From NCBI RefSeq assembly GCF_000196675.2, contig NC_015314.1, positions 62,001 through 126,000 of the forward strand: DNA of 64,000 nucleotides, given 5' to 3'. Below, one piece after another: positions 16,576 to 23,796 of this stretch. The DNA is from Pseudonocardia benzenivorans CB1190. GTDB lineage: Bacteria > Actinomycetota > Actinomycetes > Mycobacteriales > Pseudonocardiaceae. The translations under genes and the position numbers were made by a program. The notes beneath the pieces are model-generated. The model was not told the DNA's origin. It did not search any database and worked only from the letters and a program-made list of their open reading frames with translations. Numbering within the stretch: the stretch's first letter is position 1; the number at the start of each line of letters is the position of its first letter.

Positions 16576-16963
16576 CCGCGAGGGCGAAGCGCCAGACGTG
16601 CTGGACAGCGCGGACCCGGCTGTCCGTCGCTGCGATCCGCCGGTGCCGGTGTGGGTGGACCTCGCTGCGCTCACTCAGCAGCAGCGTTACGGGCGTGGGC
16701 ACCGATCCGGTGGTGTGTTCGTGGGCGGTGTCGTCCGGGCGATCATGTGGGCCCAGGTCATGACCGAGCGCGCGTTCTGGCTCGGCGTGGTCACTTGCGA
16801 GCTGGAGCGCGGCGGCGTGCCGGTCCTCACCGCCCCGGCCGTCGTCCCTCAATGGGCCATTACGCGGCGCCGGCCCGGCACCGGCCGCCGGCAACAGGGC
16901 AAGGCCAGCAACCGGCCCACGCTCGCGCAGCGGCGTTCAGGACCCCGTTCGCGCCGGCGGTGA
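16568..16963 (+). CDS. SOS-controlled leaderless hypothetical protein
   Basis: 131 residues starting MFDREGEAPDVLDS. Its first codons (MFD) are encoded inside the LexA box. DUF222/13E12-type HNH proteins of actinobacteria often begin MFE at the same kind of site; here the body is short, with no HNH motif seen. It has a hydrophobic patch (GGVFVGGVVRAIMWAQVM) and a highly basic C-terminus that may extend into non-native sequence. It could be a truncated or unrelated gene that uses the same damage switch. Confidence 0.55.
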   Translation: MFDREGEAPDVLDSADPAVRRCDPPVPVWVDLAALTQQQRYGRGHRSGGVFVGGVVRAIMWAQVMTERAFWLGVVTCELERGGVPVLTAPAVVPQWAITRRRPGTGRRQQGKASNRPTLAQRRSGPRSRRR

Positions 16964-16981
16964 ACGAAGCCTGGGGCGGCC

Positions 16982-17155
16982 TCAGGAGCCCGCGACGAGG
17001 ACTCTGCTTCCGCCCGGAACGGGCGTGTCGAGATCGGGTACCGGTTCCCCGTCGAGGCGGAGTCGTCCGGCCGCGTGGTGCCGCTCGATGCTCTCCTCGG
17101 ACAGCCCGGCAGCGAGGGCGAACTCGCGGACGGTGCGCGTGGATTCCTCGGTCAC
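16982..17155 (-). CDS. 57-residue S4-like mini-protein
   Basis: GTG 17155 to TGA 16984-16982. The sequence TVREFALAAGLSEESIERHH ... GRLRLDGEP ... VPGGSRVLVAG has the order of an S4 RNA-binding fold: two helices, then a beta hairpin with a G-x-V/L-x-L/V-x-G turn. It has high third-position GC and no better frame over this stretch. The mini-protein at 61284-61469 has the same layout. Start uncertain, as no good ribosome site is visible. Confidence 0.5.
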   Translation of the reverse strand: MTEESTRTVREFALAAGLSEESIERHHAAGRLRLDGEPVPDLDTPVPGGSRVLVAGS

Positions 17156-17310
17156 CAGGTCAGCATGTCGGACCGGGGCACATGCCCCCTGACCGTGGCG
17201 GCTCCATGACGCGCCACTGCACTCTGCGGTACGGGTTCGGGGACGAGCTCGCAGACAGCACGCGCCGCGGCCAGGTGCGAGCCCCTCGCTCTACGGTTTG
17301 TGCAGGTGGA

Positions 17311-17763
17311 TCAGTGGTTGGTAGTGACCTCGGGGTCGCTGGCCGGGTCGTATCGGTGGCCGATGTGGCTGGCGGCCTCGGCAGCGCTGTCCAGCGCGAG
17401 CCGTAGCCCCTCCACGTCGGACTTCACGCGCCCGTCACCGAGGTAGCGGCCGAGCTGCGCCCGCAGCTCGTTCACGTCCAGCCGGTCGGTGTCCGAGTAC
17501 GGCTCGCCGTGCTCATCCAGGCGGGTCGCGCTGGCGTGCAGCTGGTCGATGAGCTGCGGCAATCGGGCCGCCGCGACGCCGAGGTTGCGCAGCGTCGACG
17601 CCAGCTGCGGGGCCGGTAGCCGCACCGTCATGGTCGCGCGGTTGAGGTAGCGCACCAGCTCCGCCACCGCGGCCGCGGCCGCGGTGACGCTCTCCGGGGT
17701 GTGCGGGCCGTCCAGGGCGAACGCGTCGTGCACCCAGGCGTCCGGGTCTTCAGGGGCCGTCAT
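17311..17763 (-). CDS. hypothetical helical protein
   Basis: ATG 17763 is preceded by GGGAGGG at eight bases; 150 residues. It is almost wholly alpha-helical by composition (SVTAAAAAVAELVRYLNRA, RNLGVAAARLPQLIDQLHAS, RLALDSAAEAASHIGHRY). Proteins of this length and style are common on Streptomyces and Pseudonocardia elements, but I know no function. It is the last intact backbone gene before the cargo junction. Confidence 0.65.
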   Translation of the reverse strand: MTAPEDPDAWVHDAFALDGPHTPESVTAAAAAVAELVRYLNRATMTVRLPAPQLASTLRNLGVAAARLPQLIDQLHASATRLDEHGEPYSDTDRLDVNELRAQLGRYLGDGRVKSDVEGLRLALDSAAEAASHIGHRYDPASDPEVTTNH

Positions 17764-17983
17764 CAGCACACCCTCCCACCGGGCCCCGACTGGAACGACC
17801 TCGCCGCGGAGCCTGGGGAGTCGTGGGGTGTGGGCCCGCTGCGGGCGACGTCGTTCTGGCGGGCGCAGCGGCACCCACGACGACTGCACCCAGGACGGCT
17901 GCACCTACGACGACGGGGATCGGCTGAGTCACGTCGTGGAGCGGTGGTGGGCCGGGCTCATGCATCGGTGATGTCCTGTCTCG

Positions 17984-18110
17984 TCAGGGATGGGCGTGTC
18001 CGAGTGCGTGCTCGACCGTGGCTTCCCTTGCGGCCAGGTCTGCGGTGCACTGGCCCTTCGCTCCGTACAGCCGCCGAAGGGCGGCGAGGTGCAGCAGCTC
18101 GCGCAGGGGG
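17984..18110 (-). pseudogene. 3' end of a broken gene at the cargo junction
   Basis: A 41-codon coherent minus-strand stretch (LRELLHLAALRRLYGAKGQ ... REATVEHALGHAHP, then a stop) with strong third-position GC, cut off at about 18110. Its upstream part is missing. It probably belonged to the plasmid backbone. Confidence 0.4.
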
Positions 18111-18113
18111 TAA

Positions 18114-18278
18114 ATCGGGCTGCCCGCCGACCTGGCTCACCACGCTCGAGGCATCACGACCGACCCGGCCAACGTCATCTCCGGCGCCTTCGGCGACAAC
18201 CTGCTCAAGGCCAGACTCCGGGCGCACTCGGACGTCGCCGCCGAGCACCACGCGGATCTGATCGCCACCCAATGCTGA
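18114..18278 (+). pseudogene. 3' fragment of a gene, opposite orientation
   Basis: A 54-codon stretch with in-frame stop just upstream (18111-18113) and high third-position GC: LAHHARGITTDPANVISGAF ... RAHSDVAAEHHADLIATQ. It looks like a real C-terminal end whose start was removed at the same point where the minus-strand fragment is cut. Family unknown. Confidence 0.4.
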
Positions 18279-18357
18279 TCATCACTGCTTCGGGCCGGGC
18301 CCAGGGCGCTGGTGCCCGTGGCTTGCGTCGCACTCACACAGCGAAGGGCCCCTGACC

Positions 18358-18990
18358 TTGGTCAAACTGTTGATCGTCGACGACCACACCATCTTCCGGG
18401 CCGGGCTCGTCCGGCTTCTCGAGGAGGGTTGCAGCGTCGATTCGGTCGCTCAAGCCACGGACGCCCAGGGCGCGCTCGAGCTGGTGCGCGAGCAGCCGTT
18501 CGACGCCGTTCTCCTCGACATCAACCTGCCGGTCAAGAGCGGTCTCGAGCTTCTGCCCGCGCTGCGCGCTGTGGCGCCGCGACTGCCCGTGATCATGCTG
18601 AGCATGTACTCGGCCGAACAGTACGCACTCCGGGCCTACGAGGCGGGCGCCAGTGCTTACGTGTCCAAGGACATGGATGCCGACGTGTTGATGGCGGCCA
18701 TCCGCAAGGTGGTGTCCGGAGGCCGTTACATCACGCCGGACGTCGCCGATCAGATGCTGCGGAAGATCGACGCGGTGCCTGGGAACAGTCCGCACCTGCA
18801 GCTGTCCGAACGTGAGTACAACGTGATGATCAGGATCGCCACAGGCACCAGCCTGACGAGCATCGCGCAGGAGATGCACCTGAGCGTGAAGACCGTGAGC
18901 ACCTATCGCACCCGGCTGCTGACAAAGCTCGGCCTCGACGGCAACGTCGAGCTGGTGCGGTACGCCCTCCAGCATCGGCTCATCGACTGA
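18358..18990 (+). CDS. NarL/FixJ-family response regulator
   Basis: TTG start, 210 residues. The receiver domain has the acidic pocket (VDDH, Asp8-Asp9), the phospho-acceptor Asp54 (LLDINLP) and Lys104 (YVSKD). The LuxR-type helix-turn-helix is at about 150-195 (LSEREYNVMIRIATGTSL, then MHLSVKTVSTYRTRLLTKLG). The phosphorylated form should bind DNA as a dimer. Its partner kinase is the convergent gene at 19139. Both sit immediately beside the beta-oxidation operon, whose promoter region (20330-20352 and upstream) is the most likely target. Confidence 0.9.
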   Translation: MVKLLIVDDHTIFRAGLVRLLEEGCSVDSVAQATDAQGALELVREQPFDAVLLDINLPVKSGLELLPALRAVAPRLPVIMLSMYSAEQYALRAYEAGASAYVSKDMDADVLMAAIRKVVSGGRYITPDVADQMLRKIDAVPGNSPHLQLSEREYNVMIRIATGTSLTSIAQEMHLSVKTVSTYRTRLLTKLGLDGNVELVRYALQHRLID

Positions 18991-19138
18991 GCCTGAGCTG
19001 AGCGGCGGCCTCGAGTGCCAGCGAAGAAGCGGCGTCGGGCAGGCAGTCCCGCCCCCAGTTTTCCCGCCGGTGCGGCGGCCCGACAGGGGCATGGAGACTA
19101 AGCGGAAACGTGCGAAGCGAACATCGGCACTGACCGGA

Positions 19139-20329
19139 TCAGGGCCGCACGGCCACCTGGATGGTCAGGCCGCCGGTGGGTGCGTTGCCGATGGTCACCT
19201 CGCCGTTGACCCGCCGGGCCCGCTCCCGGATGCCGACCAGGCCCAAGCCGGTCGGCGCCGGTCCCTCCTCGGGGAACCCACGCCCGTCGTCGGCGGCCTC
19301 CAGGCGTATCGAGTCCTCGTCCCGCGCGAGCGTGATTCGGACGTGCGATGCCTCGGCGTGCCGGGCCACGTTGGTGAGCGCCTCCTGGACGATCCTGAAG
19401 AGCTCGAGCTCGACCTCCGGCGCGAGCTCGAAGGGTTCGCCGGGCAGGTCGACCGTCGTCTCCACGCGGTATCGCGCGGTGAACCGGGTTGCGAGGTCCT
19501 GGATCGACGCGTGGAACCCGAGGTGGTCGAGCATGTGGGGCCGCAGTTCATCAGACAGGCGGCGGACCGCTTCGATGGTCTCCTGCGTCGCGTCAGTGAC
19601 CTCGCCGGTCAGCCGGAGCAGGCAGTTGGCCTCGTCGGCGACCATGCCACCGGAGTTCTCGATGCGCGTCCTGAGCCGGGTCAGGTCGAACTTCACTGCC
19701 GTCAGCATTCCGCCGATCACGTCGTGTAACTCAAGGGCGATCCGGCCGCGTTCCTCGTCCTGGATCGCCTCCACCATCGAGACGAGCTGGCGCAGCTGGG
19801 CACGCGACTCGAGCAGGTCGGCGTGCGCCTGCTCCCGCTCGGTGACGTCGATCCCGATACCCACCACAGCCGGCCGGCCGCGGTAGTCGACCTGCGACCC
19901 GTGCAGCTCGATGGTTCTGTGCCCCAGGCCGCGCACGTGGGGGCGGACGACGAAGTGGTCGACCGGCCCCTCCGCCGCGATCCGCTTCTCGTACTGCGCT
20001 ACGAGCGTCTCTCGCTGTTGGGGCGGTGCCACATCCGCGAGACGCCGGCGCATCAGCCGGTCCGGGGTGGTTCCGAAGAACGCGGCGAAGCTCCGGTTGA
20101 CGTACTGCATGACGCCGTCCTGGATCAGGTAGATGCCGGCCCCGGACTGGTCGACGATCCCGTTGAACAGCTGGACGATGTCGGCGGCATCGCCGTCCTC
20201 GAGCACTGCCACACCCAGCACTGTAGCCAGAGCGCCTGGTGCGTCCTGTCGGAGAAATCCGACAGGGACCCCCGCCGTCTTCCGACTCCGGCACGGGCAC
20301 CGGTCTTCACAGAATGAGCGCACCGCCAC
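19139..20329 (-). CDS. PAS-domain sensor histidine kinase (NarL-pair type)
   Basis: 396 residues if started at 20329; a later GTG is possible because the first 40 residues are poor. PAS domain at about 50-165 (IYLIQDGVMQYVNRSFAAFF). HisKA_3 with the phospho-acceptor His202 in LELHDVIGGML. HATPase with the N-box VQEALTNVARHA, the DDGRGF G1 box and GLGLVGIRERA. No membrane helix, so it is a cytosolic sensor, perhaps for a small molecule bound by the PAS domain. It is divergent from the acyl-CoA dehydrogenase operon and convergent with the response regulator. Confidence 0.85.
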   Translation of the reverse strand: MAVRSFCEDRCPCRSRKTAGVPVGFLRQDAPGALATVLGVAVLEDGDAADIVQLFNGIVDQSGAGIYLIQDGVMQYVNRSFAAFFGTTPDRLMRRRLADVAPPQQRETLVAQYEKRIAAEGPVDHFVVRPHVRGLGHRTIELHGSQVDYRGRPAVVGIGIDVTEREQAHADLLESRAQLRQLVSMVEAIQDEERGRIALELHDVIGGMLTAVKFDLTRLRTRIENSGGMVADEANCLLRLTGEVTDATQETIEAVRRLSDELRPHMLDHLGFHASIQDLATRFTARYRVETTVDLPGEPFELAPEVELELFRIVQEALTNVARHAEASHVRITLARDEDSIRLEAADDGRGFPEEGPAPTGLGLVGIRERARRVNGEVTIGNAPTGGLTIQVAVRP

Positions 20330-20352
20330 GCGCTATCTGGAGGACAGTGTCG

Positions 20353-22128
20353 ATGACTTACCACCCGCCGTTCCGCGACATGCGTTTCGCACTACACGAG
20401 GTCCTCGACACGGCATCGGTGCTATCGTCGGCCGGGATCGAGATCGATCGCGACACGATCGACGGTGTCCTCGAGGGCGCCGGCGAGATCTGTGCTCGGG
20501 TGATCGCCCCGCTCAACGGCCCCGGCGACGTGCAGGGTGTCCGGCGCGATGACGAGGGTGTGCACACCCCGGACGGGTTCCAGGAGGCCTACGAGCGCTA
20601 CGTCGCCGGCGGCTGGCCGTCGGTCGACGCCGACGAGCACCACGGTGGTGGCGGCCTCCCGCTCGTCGTCGGCTCCCTGATCAAGGAGATGCTCGCGTCG
20701 GCCAATCCCTCCTGGGCGCTCTACACCAGCCTGTCTGCCGGTGTGTACCGGTGCATCAACGCCAACGCCGACGAGGAGCTCAAGCAGGCGTTCCTCCCGA
20801 ACCTGGCTTCCGGGCGCTGGACCGGCACGATGTGCCTCACCGAACCGCACTGCGGCACCGACCTCGGCCTGCTGACCACCCGGGCGGTCCCCCGCGGCGA
20901 CGGGGCCTACCGGATCTCGGGCACCAAGATCTTCATCACCTCCGGTGATCACGACCTCACCGACAACATTGTCCACCTCGTCCTGGCGCGCACACCCGAT
21001 GCACCCGCGGGTACCCGTGGAATCAGCCTCTTCGCGGTGCCCAAGCGCCGGATCACCGACGACGGCGAGCCCGGGCCTGCCAACGGGGTGCATTGCGACG
21101 GCCTCGAGTCGAAGATGGGGCTGCACGGCAGCGCGACCTGCGTCCTGCGGTTCGATGACGCGGTCGGCCACCTCGTGGGCGAGGAGAGCCGGGGCCTGGC
21201 CGCGATGTTCGTGATGATGAACGGTGCACGTCTCGGCACCGGCGTGATGGCCCTCGGTGTCGCCGAAACGGCGGGCCAGGCGGCGCTCGCCTTCTCCCGG
21301 GAACGACTGCAGTCGCGGGCCCCCGGGTCGCTGCACGACCCGGCACAGCCGGCCGACCCGATCATCGACCAGCCCGACGTCCGTCGCATGCTGCTGACCC
21401 AGCAGGCGTGGGTGGGCGGGTCCCGCCTGTTCCTCTACTGGCTCTCGCTGCAGACCGATCTGCGCCGGGAAGCGACCGACCTCGGGGTTCGGGTGCAGGC
21501 CGACGACTTGCTCTCCCTGCTCACCCCGGTGGCCAAGGCCTTCGTCTCCGACCGGGCGGTCGAGGTCTCGTCCTTGGCGATGCAGGTGCTTGGCGGCGCG
21601 GGGTACATCACAGACAACGGCGTCGAGCAGTCGCTGCGCGACGCCCGGATCCTGCCGATCTACGAAGGCACCAACGGGGTGCAGGCGCACGATCTACTCG
21701 CTCGCAAGGTCATTGGTGACGGTGGGCGCCGGATGAAGCAGCTCCTGGAAATGGTGTCCCAGTTCACCGACCGGATCGCCGGGACGCCCGAGCTCGCGCC
21801 GTTCGGCACGGCACTGTCCACCCTGACCGAGCAGATCCGCGAACTGAACACGGAACTGATCGCCGGGGCCGAGCAGGACGAGCTCCGCGTGGGCACCAGC
21901 GCGGTCGACTATCTCGACCTCGTGGGGCACTACCTCATCGCCTGGTTCTGGGCGCAGGCCGCCGAGACCGTCGTGACGCTCGGCGACGCCGCCACCGCAT
22001 ACCACGAGCGCCAGCTCGCCCTCGCGCACTTCTACATCGACAAGATGCTGCCCACCACGGCTGCCCTGGTGCTGCGCGCGCGGTCCTCGACCGCGGTGCT
22101 CATGAACCCGGCCGCGATCGCCGGCTGA
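20353..22128 (+). CDS. acyl-CoA dehydrogenase of the long DmdC/FadE5-like class
   Basis: ATG 20353 with GGAGGAC nine bases upstream; 591 residues, the length of the large DmdC/FadE5-like class rather than the usual 380. N-terminus starts YHPPFRDMRFALHEVL. FAD-binding middle shows MCLTEPHCGTDLGLL and ISGTKIFITSGDHDLT. C-terminal half has AMQVLGGAGYITDNGVEQSLRD with ILPIYEGTNGVQ. It introduces the alpha-beta double bond into an acyl-CoA. It is the first gene of the operon and probably acts on the CoA ester made by the ligase at 27815. The actual acyl group cannot be read from sequence. Confidence 0.9.
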   Translation: MTYHPPFRDMRFALHEVLDTASVLSSAGIEIDRDTIDGVLEGAGEICARVIAPLNGPGDVQGVRRDDEGVHTPDGFQEAYERYVAGGWPSVDADEHHGGGGLPLVVGSLIKEMLASANPSWALYTSLSAGVYRCINANADEELKQAFLPNLASGRWTGTMCLTEPHCGTDLGLLTTRAVPRGDGAYRISGTKIFITSGDHDLTDNIVHLVLARTPDAPAGTRGISLFAVPKRRITDDGEPGPANGVHCDGLESKMGLHGSATCVLRFDDAVGHLVGEESRGLAAMFVMMNGARLGTGVMALGVAETAGQAALAFSRERLQSRAPGSLHDPAQPADPIIDQPDVRRMLLTQQAWVGGSRLFLYWLSLQTDLRREATDLGVRVQADDLLSLLTPVAKAFVSDRAVEVSSLAMQVLGGAGYITDNGVEQSLRDARILPIYEGTNGVQAHDLLARKVIGDGGRRMKQLLEMVSQFTDRIAGTPELAPFGTALSTLTEQIRELNTELIAGAEQDELRVGTSAVDYLDLVGHYLIAWFWAQAAETVVTLGDAATAYHERQLALAHFYIDKMLPTTAALVLRARSSTAVLMNPAAIAG

Positions 22129-22170
22129 CCACCCGTCCGTCCCTCCCCTCATCACCACGAAGGATTGACC

Positions 22171-22950
22171 ATGAGCATGGCTACTGACCTCTTCGGCCTC
22201 GACGGACGTACTGCGCTGGTCACCGGCGGATCCCGTGGGCTCGGTCTGCAGATCGCCGAGGCCCTGGGCGCCCAGGGGGCCCGCGTCCTGATCAGTTCGC
22301 GCAAGGCCGACTCCCTGGAGAGCGCCCAGGAACACCTGTCCGGGCTCGGCGTGAAGGCGGAATGGATCGCTGCCGACTGCAGCAAGGAGGACGAGGTGGT
22401 CCGACTCGCCGAGGAGGCGGTGGAGCGCCTCGGCACGGTCGACATCCTCGTCAACAACGCCGGCGCCACCTGGGGAGCGCGCACCGAAGACCACCCGCTG
22501 GCCGCCTGGGACAAGGTGATGAACCTCAACGTCCGCTCGCTGTTCCTGCTCTCCCAGCAGATCGGGAAGCTCTCGATGATCCCGGCCGGGTCCGGGCGCA
22601 TCCTGAACCTCGCCTCGATCGCAGGACTGCGCGGCAACGGCCCCTCCTCGACCAAGACCATCGCCTACAACACCAGCAAGGCTGCAGTCATCAACTTCAC
22701 CCGCGCCCTGGCCGCCGAGTGGGCGCCACACGGCATCAACGTCAACGCACTGGCGCCGGGCTTCTTCCCCTCGGACATGACCCGGGGAACACTCGCGAAC
22801 CGCCTCGACCAGGTCGTCGCGCGCGTCCCCCAGGGCAAGATCGGTGACGGCGAGGACCTCAAGGGCGCGGCACTGCTGTTCACCAGCGACGCCGGCAAGC
22901 ACATCACCGGGCAGGTGCTCGCGGTCGACGGCGGCGCGACCGCGATCTGA
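22171..22950 (+). CDS. short-chain dehydrogenase/reductase
   Basis: 259 residues from ATG 22171. Rossmann glycines TGGSRGLG at 18-25, NNAG at 95-98, catalytic Ser149, Tyr166 and Lys170 (NLASIAG, AYNTSK). The C-terminus GKHITGQVLAVDGGAT is that of classical SDRs. It likely oxidises or reduces a hydroxyacyl or hydroxy intermediate of the pathway, using NAD(P). It sits 43 bases after the dehydrogenase, in one operon. Confidence 0.9.
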   Translation: MSMATDLFGLDGRTALVTGGSRGLGLQIAEALGAQGARVLISSRKADSLESAQEHLSGLGVKAEWIAADCSKEDEVVRLAEEAVERLGTVDILVNNAGATWGARTEDHPLAAWDKVMNLNVRSLFLLSQQIGKLSMIPAGSGRILNLASIAGLRGNGPSSTKTIAYNTSKAAVINFTRALAAEWAPHGINVNALAPGFFPSDMTRGTLANRLDQVVARVPQGKIGDGEDLKGAALLFTSDAGKHITGQVLAVDGGATAI

Positions 22951-22988
22951 CCGGTCATTCCCACGGCAACGACGCGAGGAGTATTCCG

Positions 22989-23774
22989 ATGAGCGACAGC
23001 ACCCCCGGCGCGGTCACGATGCGGCGCGACGGCCGCATCGCCGTCATCACCGTCGAGAACGAGGCGAAGAAGAATGCATACACGCCCGAGATGATGGAGC
23101 AGCTCAGCGACCACCTGACGAGTTTCGAGGAGGACGACGAACTCTGGGCCGCGGTCTTCTGCTCGGCCGGCCAGGACACGACCGCTGGCCTCGACATGCC
23201 CAAGTTCTTCGGCCCCAACGCGACCGCGAAACCACGCGACCCGGCGAAGGTGGACCCGTTCGGTCTGGGTCGCCAGTGCACAAAGCCGGTGATCGCCGTC
23301 GTCCAAGGCCTGACGTTCACGGTCGGCATCGAGATGATGCTCGCGGCCGACATCGTCGTCGCCGCCGATACGGCGGTGTTCCAGCAGCTCGAGTCGAAGC
23401 GTGGCATCGCGCCCATCGGTGGCGCCCACTTCCGCTACCTCACTCGGACCGGCTGGGGGAACGCGATGTACCACCTGTTCCTGTGCGACCGGTTCGACGC
23501 CCAGGAAGCGCTGCGCTTGGGTTTCGTGCAGGAGGTCGTCCCGTTCGGCCGGCAGATCGACCGGGCGATCGAGCTAGCCCGCGAGATCTGCACCAACGCA
23601 CCGCTGGGCATCCGTGCGACCAAGGTCGGTGCCAGGGCCTTCCTCGAGGCCGCGGAGCAGGCAGCCGTCGACCAGATCCCGACAATCCGGGAGACGGTGA
23701 TGAGTTCCGAGGACTGCAAGGAAGGCATCCAGTCGTTCATCGAGCGCCGCGACGCGGTGTTCCAGGGCCGTTGA
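22989..23774 (+). CDS. enoyl-CoA hydratase/isomerase family protein
   Basis: 261 residues. Crotonase fold: the first beta strand (DGRIAVITVENEAKKNAYTP), then FCSAGQDTTAGLDMPKFFG (oxyanion-loop region), VVQGLTFTVGIEMMLAADI and ESKRGIAPIGG. The usual catalytic Glu pair is not obvious in their usual places (GIAPIGGAHFRYL), so the exact reaction may differ from simple hydration. It is placed 39 bases after the SDR. Confidence 0.85.
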   Translation: MSDSTPGAVTMRRDGRIAVITVENEAKKNAYTPEMMEQLSDHLTSFEEDDELWAAVFCSAGQDTTAGLDMPKFFGPNATAKPRDPAKVDPFGLGRQCTKPVIAVVQGLTFTVGIEMMLAADIVVAADTAVFQQLESKRGIAPIGGAHFRYLTRTGWGNAMYHLFLCDRFDAQEALRLGFVQEVVPFGRQIDRAIELAREICTNAPLGIRATKVGARAFLEAAEQAAVDQIPTIRETVMSSEDCKEGIQSFIERRDAVFQGR

Positions 23775-23796
23775 GCCGGCACGAGCGGAGATAGCC

